Assembly: GCF_003585885.1 (NCBI RefSeq)
Contig: NZ_NRHC01000030.1
Span: forward strand, 1 to 49,801
Source: Psittacicella hinzii
GTDB taxonomy: Bacteria; Pseudomonadota; Gammaproteobacteria; Enterobacterales; Psittacicellaceae
Reading direction: 5' to 3'
Length of the DNA stretch: 49,801 bases
Shown: positions 9,601 to 16,362 of the stretch, one piece after another
How the letters are laid out: each line of letters starts with the position of its first letter
How positions within the stretch are numbered: the stretch's first letter is position 1
The notes under the pieces: model-generated
The model's database searches: none
The model's input: only the letters and a program-made list of their open reading frames with translations
What the model was told of the DNA's origin: nothing
Program-made: the position numbers and the translations under genes

Positions 9601-10328
9601 GTTGAGTTTTCTGTGAAGAAGTCTAAAAGAGACTGCGCTTTAGCATTTAAGCTATAGAGCGATAGGTTGGTTGCTGTTTGTAACTGCCCATATGGGAAAA
9701 GAAAAGTTAAGTTCTCTTCTTGAGCTAAAGCAATTAGTTGCTCTTTTAATTCAGGAGATACGCTTGGGTCATTTAGCTTAATATCTTTGCCCTGATTGTT
9801 CTCTAAAATCTTTTTCGTGATTTCTAGATATTTTTGTAAAGCAACTTTTCTTCTATTTACTAAACCTTCAAATTTTACTAAAAAATCAGGTAGCTCATCT
9901 AAAGTTAAGATCGCAACTCCAAGCCCAGCAGAGTTAATTGCCTCTACCGAAGTATAAACAGGTAAATTACCTTTTAAGTTGTTATCAAAGTGTTCAGCTA
10001 TCTGTCTTTTAAGTAGACTATGAAGATTTACTTTGGAGACATTATTGTCAACTAAATATAAAGCTAATAAATCATTCTCATGATTTACCACGCCAAAATA
10101 ATTATATATATACTGCTCTAGAACTGAAAACGCACAAATATATCTTGTGTCATCAAAAGCGTGCTCTATCGCATAAGCATAGCCACTTAAGTAAAAATCA
10201 TTAAAAGCCAATTTATGCAAAAGGCTACTCGTTTCATTGTTAGTAAAGCGACTTACCGACTTTTCTAACCCTTCAGCAAAGAATGTTGGATTTCTACGTA
10301 GCCATTCTATTTTTCTCATTTCAGTCAT
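6699..10328 (-). CDS. Large protein of unknown function (1209 residues)
   Basis: I do not recognise this protein. It has no signal peptide and no obvious membrane helix, so it is probably cytoplasmic. Composition is ordinary, mixed alpha/beta. Several hydrophobic strands end in acidic or small residues in a way seen in RecA-like folds: KTLIVTDN near residue 420, VIVILKEV near 470, PDVIVIENC followed by SLVFISSPEP in the last third, and GLVVVNNAKAKEF then VVIADPE near the C terminus. No intact Walker A (GxxxxGK[ST]) is visible, so if it is helicase- or UvrB/Mfd-like it has lost ATP binding; that is speculation. No good ribosome site precedes the ATG at 10328; a second ATG at 10319 is possible. 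A -10-like TATAAT lies about 85 bases upstream. The frame is intact and codon use resembles neighbouring genes. Confidence 0.85.
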   Translation of the reverse strand: MTEMRKIEWLRRNPTFFAEGLEKSVSRFTNNETSSLLHKLAFNDFYLSGYAYAIEHAFDDTRYICAFSVLEQYIYNYFGVVNHENDLLALYLVDNNVSKVNLHSLLKRQIAEHFDNNLKGNLPVYTSVEAINSAGLGVAILTLDELPDFLVKFEGLVNRRKVALQKYLEITKKILENNQGKDIKLNDPSVSPELKEQLIALAQEENLTFLFPYGQLQTATNLSLYSLNAKAQSLLDFFTENSTSYETSKTVYGKMEDGTDVEISDKTYRYTTAPLGLLYVLDGYLYNLPKYYAKRAGLIPFMRALNPQTMFWCDLFRQTQRLNLEDLTSLVVRKIYPKILDTLVPYYARLDNIGGNKDRVNLTLLNEYQDLRNFVNGSGVSTSGPYTIRLSPSKFLSRIKGIDGQLLTAFSFAVRQRKTLIVTDNMERTVEEVEALFEQAPELRNHLNFLNIISAEDLTLFRTQYEVIVILKEVKLDQDLLPLINSSAWRHQEVASPLIIYGTDVNKLEASYRGDQDSLEKVQENLFEQQKAVLDFLRNRRMVRRNNLPVDVNFYYTPTLSATDTVFSNYFDHQEQRNWNSQLSSDKFLTVRLNNLEISYYPNLNGNLFALAGVNRNFFTTPISGKQNLSDENISGNIYHLNLDSGDLISNLSIAIHRLISLFTERKKKVSHMRNVSAFWVVSDSQAALLPVYAKLFTNIFNKEENAGVVVKQFAEIKDQPLSPTSILAVDSKYDQVRNEAYDNVVAVVEQIKNNFVANLLEQSYHDDSKPGFSSEDSTIVDQILNQDIDSDILLAVNYISQLKVTNPKLVNADLELVLDFYENNKEYFGETELILLTRSDYLQYCREANPDVIVIENCLDLYKRETASEFAEFVKNLFIEKRSSLVFISSPEPATDGVVKLADITGQRIPTQHLICDLPTSDRYAYGINFNAMEFKTLSDKEFKADGDPQALAAYLKENLAKAKVARLEAFDLPISAYNLPQNPNPDYYLVDKGQLEAKRRYGYIPALGEKALDIYVPYLDVTKSKVVNAALSILLQPRNNKTRGLVVVNNAKAKEFLAALAPEFGFVVHDYKSIELERAVFSHAVVIADPEREIPQAVIQQATLLARGFKSTGSVFLLANMQEIAPTLGFLALDSTVFSGGLLMNYYPPISQLLENPTATYKMLRVDFFSPYYYLEHNKDTYSFVNTPSLNELMKFFGSKPARSSGN

Positions 10329-10407
10329 GATGATTTTTAAAATGGTTAAGTAAATTTAAAATAGAATCAGTATTACTTAGTAAATAATACCTATCTGGTT
10401 AAAGCTT

Positions 10408-10422
10408 GTTATATTATACTTT
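10408..10422 (-). promoter_or_regulatory. Probable -10 region for the 1209-residue gene
   Basis: On the minus strand this reads AAAGTATAATATAAC and contains a perfect TATAAT. The 13-mer AAAGTATAATATA recurs upstream of tkt (27330) and of the peroxidase gene (39333). No good -35 hexamer is seen at 17 bases. It lies about 80 bases before the start at 10328. Confidence 0.5.
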
Positions 10423-10467
10423 GTTTTCCCGCAAATCTCTATAGCAAATTATTGCTCTAGTGAGTGC

Positions 10468-11670
10468 CTACTCTTGTTCTATTGGATTATTCTTTTGATA
10501 GTTATAAAAGCTTAATACCTCTTTACTATAACTAGGAAGAATAGTTAATAAATAGCTATTGTCACTATAATTACTTACATAAGCGCTAATAGCTTTTTCA
10601 ACTTGCTCTTGAGAAGTTAAATCAAAAGCTTTACCTTGCGCTAAAAATGGGTCTATAAGAGGACGACTAGCATTAACTTTATCCAAGCTTAAAATTTCTT
10701 CGAAGTATGGGAAAATACCTACAATACGAGGAATTTGATATTGGCTCATTAAACCAGATAAAGAACCATCGTCTACTATTTGCGGAGCTTGACTATTTAC
10801 CTCTGGAGCGTTTAGTTCAGATTTTCTTACCTCAAGGCGCTCATTAGCAGTTAGGTTAATTTCTTGATCGGCATTAATATTGGTGTTAGAGATGCTTACA
10901 TTCCCTCCAGAAATGTTAACATTACCTGCCTTAATTGTCCCACCACTAATAACGACATCCCCCTTACCGTTAGTAATACTTACACTACTACCATTCCCTT
11001 TGTTAGATTGCTCTTGGGCATGCGCTAGTAAAGCGTCCATATAAGTATTTAGGGAAGTTGAAATTTTTACTTTTTGCTCTTTGTTTTGATTATGCAATAG
11101 AATAGTAAAACCTGATTGGTTTGTAACCCCCAGATAGTCAACTACTAAAATTGCTACTGTTTTTTCAGGAGCTAACCATAGATCACCATCTGCTACTGTT
11201 AATGCTTTTACATGGTTTGTTGTAAAACTTACTTGATCCTTTTGGTTAATGAATAAAGAAGTCGTTGTAAAGTCATTTAAATCTGCTTGTTGTCCATAAT
11301 CAAGGTAATCAGCGATGACAAAAGCATATTTAGCTTGTGGAGCATAAGCTAAGTAGGTGTTGTAGTAATCTGAAGCAAAATTTTTCAGAGCACCTAAATC
11401 GTTTTCCTTAGCAACTAAAAGAGGAGTAAAAAACTGGCGAGCAACTTGGTCTTGCATTACCACTCCAGTACTAAGGTTCAAGTCAAAACCTTTATAAGCA
11501 GGAAAAACTACATAATCTCTAGTCGCAATGTTTAAATTGCATGATGGAACATGCACAAACTGATAATTATAATAATCTTCTTGGCTTTTAACCTCTAGCT
11601 GACAAGTTAAAGCTTGACTCATACTAGCTAACGCTAAAGAACTTACAACTGTAATTAGTTTTTTTAACAT
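10468..11670 (-). CDS. Exported protein of unknown function with a beta-helix-like segment
   Basis: The N terminus (MLKKLITVVSSLALASMSQA, residues 1-20) is a Sec signal peptide with likely cleavage after SQA; there is no lipobox. Mature cysteines at 23 and 44 could form a disulphide. Residues about 228-300 are rich in Ile, Val, Gly and Asn with short periodic strands (VVISGG, VNISGG, VSISN, INLTAN, LEVRKS), resembling filamentous haemagglutinin or polymer-forming beta-helix coils. The flanks look globular. It is 400 residues and starts 9 bases after the ruvB stop, so it is probably co-transcribed with radA-ruvA-ruvB although an envelope protein has no obvious reason to be there. Function unknown; adhesion or surface assembly is only a guess. 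Confidence 0.85.
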   Translation of the reverse strand: MLKKLITVVSSLALASMSQALTCQLEVKSQEDYYNYQFVHVPSCNLNIATRDYVVFPAYKGFDLNLSTGVVMQDQVARQFFTPLLVAKENDLGALKNFASDYYNTYLAYAPQAKYAFVIADYLDYGQQADLNDFTTTSLFINQKDQVSFTTNHVKALTVADGDLWLAPEKTVAILVVDYLGVTNQSGFTILLHNQNKEQKVKISTSLNTYMDALLAHAQEQSNKGNGSSVSITNGKGDVVISGGTIKAGNVNISGGNVSISNTNINADQEINLTANERLEVRKSELNAPEVNSQAPQIVDDGSLSGLMSQYQIPRIVGIFPYFEEILSLDKVNASRPLIDPFLAQGKAFDLTSQEQVEKAISAYVSNYSDNSYLLTILPSYSKEVLSFYNYQKNNPIEQE

Positions 11671-11679
11671 TAGAAATTC

Positions 11680-12687
11680 CTATTTTAATTCAATGCTAAG
11701 CATGTAACGCTTTGCTTTATCTGTTGCCATACGACCGCGAGGAGTACGAATAAGAAAACCTTGTTGGATTAAGTAAGGCTCAACAACGTCTTCGATAGTT
11801 AATTTATCTTCACCTAAAGAAGAAGCTAAGGCTTCAATCCCAGCAATACCATTAAACTGCTTAATCAAAGTATCTAGCAGACGATAGTCTAATCTATCTA
11901 AGCCACTACTATCAATATTTAACTTATCGAGCGTTAAACAAGTTAAATCATGCGATACTACGCCACCATTGTAAACCTCTGCAAAATCACGTACACGACG
12001 TAAGAGGCGGTTAGCAATACGAGGGGTTCCTCTTGAACGTTTTGCGATTTCAACTGCAGAACTTGTATCTATGTCAATGTGCAATTTATTAGCTGAATTG
12101 ATAATAATTTGTGCTAACTCTTCAACTTCATAGAAGGTTAAATTAAAGTGATTACCAAAACGAGCATATAAAGGTCCTGTTAGGCTTCCCGCTCTAGTGG
12201 TCGCTCCAACTAAAGTAAAAGGAGACAGAGGTAAACGCATAGTATTAGCTCCTGCGCCCTCACCAATCAGGATATCTATCTCGTAATCCTCCATGGCGCT
12301 ATAAAGCACTTCCTCTACCTTAGCCGGTAAACGGTGAATCTCGTCAATAAATAGAATATCATTAGCTTGTAAACTATTAAGAATAGCAGCTAAGTCCACA
12401 GCTTTTTCTAACACCGGTCCGGTAGTTGTTACTATATTAACTCCCATCTCATTAGCAATAATATTAGCTAAGGTCGTTTTTCCTAAACCAGGCGGTCCAA
12501 AAATTAAAGTGTGATCTAGAGGATCTCCCCTTCTTTTGGAAGCTTGAATTCCTACTGAGAGTAATTCAACAATTGACTTTTGCCCAATATAGTCATCTAA
12601 AGCTAGAGGACGTAAAGCACGATCGGGCTGTCTTTCCCCTTGTGCTTCTTGAGCTGAAATTAGACGATTATCTTCTCTCATAATCAT
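11680..12687 (-). CDS. ruvB: Holliday junction branch migration helicase RuvB
   Basis: Hexameric AAA+ motor that drives Holliday-junction branch migration with RuvA. Walker A is at residues 64-71 (GPPGLGKT), Walker B at about 113-118 (FIDEIH), sensor 1 in [10 protein letters not shown], the arginine-finger region in [18 protein letters not shown], and the C-terminal winged helix ends with RTPRGRMAT. Its 335 residues match E. coli (336). The ATG at 12687 overlaps the ruvA stop by 4 bases (ATGA), indicating translational coupling. ruvC is not next to ruvAB as it is in E. coli. Confidence 0.98.
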   Translation of the reverse strand: MIMREDNRLISAQEAQGERQPDRALRPLALDDYIGQKSIVELLSVGIQASKRRGDPLDHTLIFGPPGLGKTTLANIIANEMGVNIVTTTGPVLEKAVDLAAILNSLQANDILFIDEIHRLPAKVEEVLYSAMEDYEIDILIGEGAGANTMRLPLSPFTLVGATTRAGSLTGPLYARFGNHFNLTFYEVEELAQIIINSANKLHIDIDTSSAVEIAKRSRGTPRIANRLLRRVRDFAEVYNGGVVSHDLTCLTLDKLNIDSSGLDRLDYRLLDTLIKQFNGIAGIEALASSLGEDKLTIEDVVEPYLIQQGFLIRTPRGRMATDKAKRYMLSIELK

Positions 12688-13385
12688 TTACCTTTATAAA
12701 AATCAAGGCAAGCTTTTATTAATTTTTCTACAGTCATTTCAGGGGTGTATACTTTCTTAATAAGCTGTTGCGCTTGATCTTCTTTTAGTCCTAGGCTTAC
12801 TAAAGCCTGCATTGCTGAGTAGCTAATCACATCTTGGTCATCATCTTCTTCATGCTCATTAAACTCTGGCACTATAACCTTAGTTAAAGGTTCATCATCT
12901 GTTTCTGGAGCGATTTCAAGCTTTTTATAAGCTTGTTGAAGCATTTGCATTTGTTGTTTACCTAAAGACACTAGTTCTTTTAAGGTTTCCATGCGATTAT
13001 TTAGCTCTAAGAGCATACGTTCAGCTGTGGTTTTCCCTATCCCAGGAACTGCTTGTAGGGCTTTTACATCCTTTTGTTTAATAATATTTAAAAGATAAGA
13101 AAAGTCATACATTCCAAGAACCGCTAAACCAATGCGTGGACCAATTTTATTTAATTTTATTAGTTCTTCAAAAAGTTTCTTTTCGATTGCATGCGCAAAA
13201 CCATATAGTTGTTGAAAATCTTCCCCAACTTTATGGTAAACAAAAAGAAATACTTTATTTCCTACCTGTGGTAGGCGTTGAAAGGTGGTTAAAGGGACAG
13301 TTACTTCATAACCAACCCCATGACAATCGATTAAAATGGTATTAGTACTTTTATCAAGTAAAATCCCATGTAAGCTTCCATACAT
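12684..13385 (-). CDS. ruvA: Holliday junction binding protein RuvA
   Basis: Tetrameric protein that clasps four-way junctions and loads RuvB. The N-terminal OB domain (about 1-62) begins [11 protein letters not shown]. Tandem helix-hairpin-helix motifs follow, [14 protein letters not shown] and [19 protein letters not shown]. An acidic flexible linker (about 158-183, with EHEEDDDQD) leads to domain III (about 185-233) that contacts RuvB. At 233 residues it is about 30 longer than E. coli RuvA, the excess mostly in the linker. It starts 3 bases after the radA stop. Confidence 0.97.
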   Translation of the reverse strand: MYGSLHGILLDKSTNTILIDCHGVGYEVTVPLTTFQRLPQVGNKVFLFVYHKVGEDFQQLYGFAHAIEKKLFEELIKLNKIGPRIGLAVLGMYDFSYLLNIIKQKDVKALQAVPGIGKTTAERMLLELNNRMETLKELVSLGKQQMQMLQQAYKKLEIAPETDDEPLTKVIVPEFNEHEEDDDQDVISYSAMQALVSLGLKEDQAQQLIKKVYTPEMTVEKLIKACLDFYKGK

Positions 13386-13388
13386 ATT

Positions 13389-14819
13389 TTATTCTTGATT
13401 TAAAATTTCTCGCAGTACAGCAAAGGCTTGTTTAAGGTTTTTTACGTGGTAAATTTGTAAATTTGGAATATCAATATTTACTTTATTACTTGCAGGCACA
13501 ATTGCCATGTTAAAGCCATGTTTAGCTGCTTCAGCTAAACGCTCTTGTCCCATAGGCACTGGTCGCAATTCCCCACTTAAACCTAACTCCCCTAAAACTA
13601 TTAAGTTACGCGGAATTACTTTATTTAAGAATGAGCTTAAAATAGCTAAAACTACAGCTAGGTCAGCAGAAGTCTCTTGTACTTTAATCCCTCCCACCAC
13701 GTTAACATAAACTTCATGATTGTACATTTGCGTACTACCATGTTTTGCCATAATCGCTAACAACATTTGTAAACGATTACCGTCAAAACCATTCGAAATG
13801 CGACGTGATGATTCTTTATTAGAGTTATCAACTAAAGCTTGGATCTCAACAATTAGAGGACGAGAACCCTCCCATAAAACTACTATTGAAGAGCCTGGAG
13901 CCGGTTCATCGGTGCGAGATAAAAAGATAGCTGATGGATTTTTTACCTCATGTAAACCATAAGAATCCATCACAAACACCCCGATTTCATTGACAGCACC
14001 AAAACGGTTCTTTGTTGAACGAATAATACGGTAACGAGAATCTTCAGCGGTTTCAATCATCAGAGAACAGTCAATTACGTGTTCTAGTACTTTAGGACCA
14101 GCCAGAGCTCCCTCTTTAGTTACGTGCCCAACCATAATTACCGAAGTATGCGTTTGCTTAGCATAACGAGTTAAAGCTGCTGCTGATTCACGTACTTGAG
14201 AAACCGAACCTGGACTTGAACTAATACCATCTAAAGACATAACCTGTATCGAGTCTATAATTAAGAGATCTGGTCTTTCTTCCTCACAAACGCTAATAAT
14301 ACTCTCAATTGAAGTTTCTGAAAGCATTAAAAGATTATCATCTTTAGCAGGCAAGCCAACACGTTCAGCACGCATTTTCACTTGTTCAAGAGACTCTTCC
14401 CCTGTAACATACAGAATTTTATTGTGGTCACTTAACTTAGTTACCACTTGTAATAAAATCGTTGATTTCCCTGCCCCTGGATGTCCACCTACTAAAATTG
14501 CAGATCCAGGAACTAAACCACCTCCAAGCACGCGATCAAATTCAGAAAAGCCTGTTTTTGTGCGATCAATCTTTTGTACTTCAATTTGGCTAATGCGTTT
14601 TACCCCATCATTGAATAAACCGGCATAACCACCTTTCGAAGTAGCTTCGCGGGATTTTAGTTTGTTGACAACTTGCGCTCCAGTAGTTGCTGGAGCTTCA
14701 AGTTTAAATTCTTGAAAAGTATTATACTCTCCACATGATCTACATTTGCCTTCCCATTTTGGATAATCAAATCCACAGTTATTACAAACATAAACCGTTT
14801 TTGTTTTTTTATTGGTCAT
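13389..14819 (-). CDS. radA: DNA repair protein RadA (Sms)
   Basis: RecA-like ATPase that processes recombination intermediates and promotes branch migration. The N-terminal zinc finger uses Cys 12, 15, 26 and 29. Walker A is at 111-120 (GGHPGAGKST), Walker B at 185-190 (LLIIDS), and the RadA-specific KNRFG motif at 270-274. The C-terminal Lon-protease-like domain (about 330-476) includes VVGGIKVQETSADLAVVLA. Length 476 is normal. The upstream 482-residue gene ends 2 bases before it and ruvA starts 3 bases after it, so it sits in a tight operon with ruvAB, an arrangement that groups three branch-migration proteins. Confidence 0.98.
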   Translation of the reverse strand: MTNKKTKTVYVCNNCGFDYPKWEGKCRSCGEYNTFQEFKLEAPATTGAQVVNKLKSREATSKGGYAGLFNDGVKRISQIEVQKIDRTKTGFSEFDRVLGGGLVPGSAILVGGHPGAGKSTILLQVVTKLSDHNKILYVTGEESLEQVKMRAERVGLPAKDDNLLMLSETSIESIISVCEEERPDLLIIDSIQVMSLDGISSSPGSVSQVRESAAALTRYAKQTHTSVIMVGHVTKEGALAGPKVLEHVIDCSLMIETAEDSRYRIIRSTKNRFGAVNEIGVFVMDSYGLHEVKNPSAIFLSRTDEPAPGSSIVVLWEGSRPLIVEIQALVDNSNKESSRRISNGFDGNRLQMLLAIMAKHGSTQMYNHEVYVNVVGGIKVQETSADLAVVLAILSSFLNKVIPRNLIVLGELGLSGELRPVPMGQERLAEAAKHGFNMAIVPASNKVNIDIPNLQIYHVKNLKQAFAVLREILNQE

Positions 14820-14821
14820 AT

Positions 14822-16270
14822 TTAATCGTAAAGAATTTCCGTATTGGTACCAAACCTAGCTAAGTATAGAGTTCTAAGCGCTACTAGAGCTCTAACAAAC
14901 GAGACACCAGCCTCGAGATGACGAATACTTATTCGCCCAACATCTTGATCATTTACAGGGTATTTCTCTAAATAAGCAATCTCCTGGCGTATTTCAGCAC
15001 AAGCTCCCATAGCTCTCTCTAAAAACTCACCATCAGGTTTAACACTAAGACGACGAATATAAGATTCTATATTCTTTAACAGTAAACTATATTCTTCTAG
15101 CATTTCCTTAGTGTAATCATTCGGCGCAAAATTTGAGCAAAGATATAAAACAAACCAATACTCTTGCGCTTTCAGGATTTTATCCCTGATATCGTAGATT
15201 GTAATATCTTTAGTATAGTAGTCTAATTCGCGTTGTATTACTTTAGCTTCAAAGTTTTTTAACGGATTAAATAGATGTAAATAATTTAAGAGATGAATAT
15301 GCTCTTGATCTGGAACAAATTTAAAAGTTTCATGCGACCAGTTACTTGACAGAGCTTGAGTAAAGTTTTGATAAAAACAGTTTTTACGATTATGAAACTT
15401 AGTTAAGTAATAATTTAGTTTCTTAGGTCGAACAAATGGACTATCATAAATCATAATTGGAAAGTCTTTTTCTCCAGCCTCTTCTTCACTTTCTTCTTCA
15501 ATTTCATAAGAAAGCACATGTTCAGTGTAACTTAATCGCCAAGAAGCTGGTGTTACTTTCTCTGGCTCTACCTTATTCTCTAACGGAACTACGTAATCAC
15601 TTAATGCAGGCAAGCCATTAACTAAGCTTGGATCATGCAGTTCAAATAAAGTACAACCATTGTTGTTACATAAAGAACTAAAAAGATCTTGCTCACCAAC
15701 TAACTCAAAACTATAATCTCTTAATTCAAGTGGTTGCGAAAATGGATCTATACTCCCCTCACTAATAAAAGGAGTATTATCATAAATTTTAGCGCTAAAT
15801 CTTAATAAAGGCTTTATTTGTAAGATTTTATCGTTACTCGCAATTAAAGGAAAATTCGGCGCTAATAGTTTAGTTAAAAATGGTAATCCATAATGATCAA
15901 AATATAGAGCTTTGCCTAGTTCTAACTTTTGCTCTAAAGGAAAAGTTAACTCTTCAACTAGCACTGGTTCTTGAAAGACATTAGCATAGTTAAACTTATA
16001 AACTTTTACTTGGTATAGTTTAACAAACTCATGCTTATATACCTTTACCAGTAAACCATTTCTTAAAAGTAAGCACTCCGGAGTGTCATATACCTCATAG
16101 GTATATTCTTCAGGAATTGCTCCCTCTTGCTTGGTCATTACTTCAATAATTGAGTTACGATCAAAGATCCCATCAGGTAAAGTGTTATTAAGACTAACTA
16201 AGTTTCTTCTTGGATTATTTGGATCAAAGATAAAAGCAGAAAATATTTGCTCTTGAGGAATTCTTGTCAT
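14822..16270 (-). CDS. Protein of unknown function, first gene of the radA-ruvAB operon
   Basis: I do not recognise this 482-residue protein. There is no signal peptide and no membrane helix. The first half (to about 250) is rich in short hydrophobic strands with aromatic residues (TYEVYDTPECLLL, LYQVKVYKFNYANV), suggesting an all-beta domain. An acidic segment (EIEEESEEEAGEKD) lies near 260. The C-terminal part (about 330-480) is helical. No nucleotide-binding or catalytic motif is visible. It ends 2 bases before radA, so it is transcribed with radA, ruvA and ruvB and might work with them, but this is context only. No clear ribosome site precedes the ATG at 16270. Confidence 0.8.
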   Translation of the reverse strand: MTRIPQEQIFSAFIFDPNNPRRNLVSLNNTLPDGIFDRNSIIEVMTKQEGAIPEEYTYEVYDTPECLLLRNGLLVKVYKHEFVKLYQVKVYKFNYANVFQEPVLVEELTFPLEQKLELGKALYFDHYGLPFLTKLLAPNFPLIASNDKILQIKPLLRFSAKIYDNTPFISEGSIDPFSQPLELRDYSFELVGEQDLFSSLCNNNGCTLFELHDPSLVNGLPALSDYVVPLENKVEPEKVTPASWRLSYTEHVLSYEIEEESEEEAGEKDFPIMIYDSPFVRPKKLNYYLTKFHNRKNCFYQNFTQALSSNWSHETFKFVPDQEHIHLLNYLHLFNPLKNFEAKVIQRELDYYTKDITIYDIRDKILKAQEYWFVLYLCSNFAPNDYTKEMLEEYSLLLKNIESYIRRLSVKPDGEFLERAMGACAEIRQEIAYLEKYPVNDQDVGRISIRHLEAGVSFVRALVALRTLYLARFGTNTEILYD

Positions 16271-16321
16271 AAAGTTATATAGATCTATAGTTTTTTAGAC
16301 TATTATTTTAACATAATAAAA

Positions 16322-16356
16322 TAAACCAATACTAAGGAACACTTAGTATTGGTTTA
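16322..16356 (-). terminator. Terminator of the FUSC-family gene
   Basis: TAAACCAATACTAAG (16322-16336) is perfectly complementary to 16342-16356 around a 5-base loop. On the minus strand it follows the stop at 16363 and is followed by a T-rich run. It separates this gene from the 482-residue/radA operon. Confidence 0.85.
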
Positions 16357-16362
16357 AAAGCT

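Noticed and set aside
6699..10328. RecB/RecC or Mfd as identity of the 1209-residue protein
   Set aside because: No Walker A, no nuclease motif and no recognisable block of identity with these proteins; length alone is not evidence.
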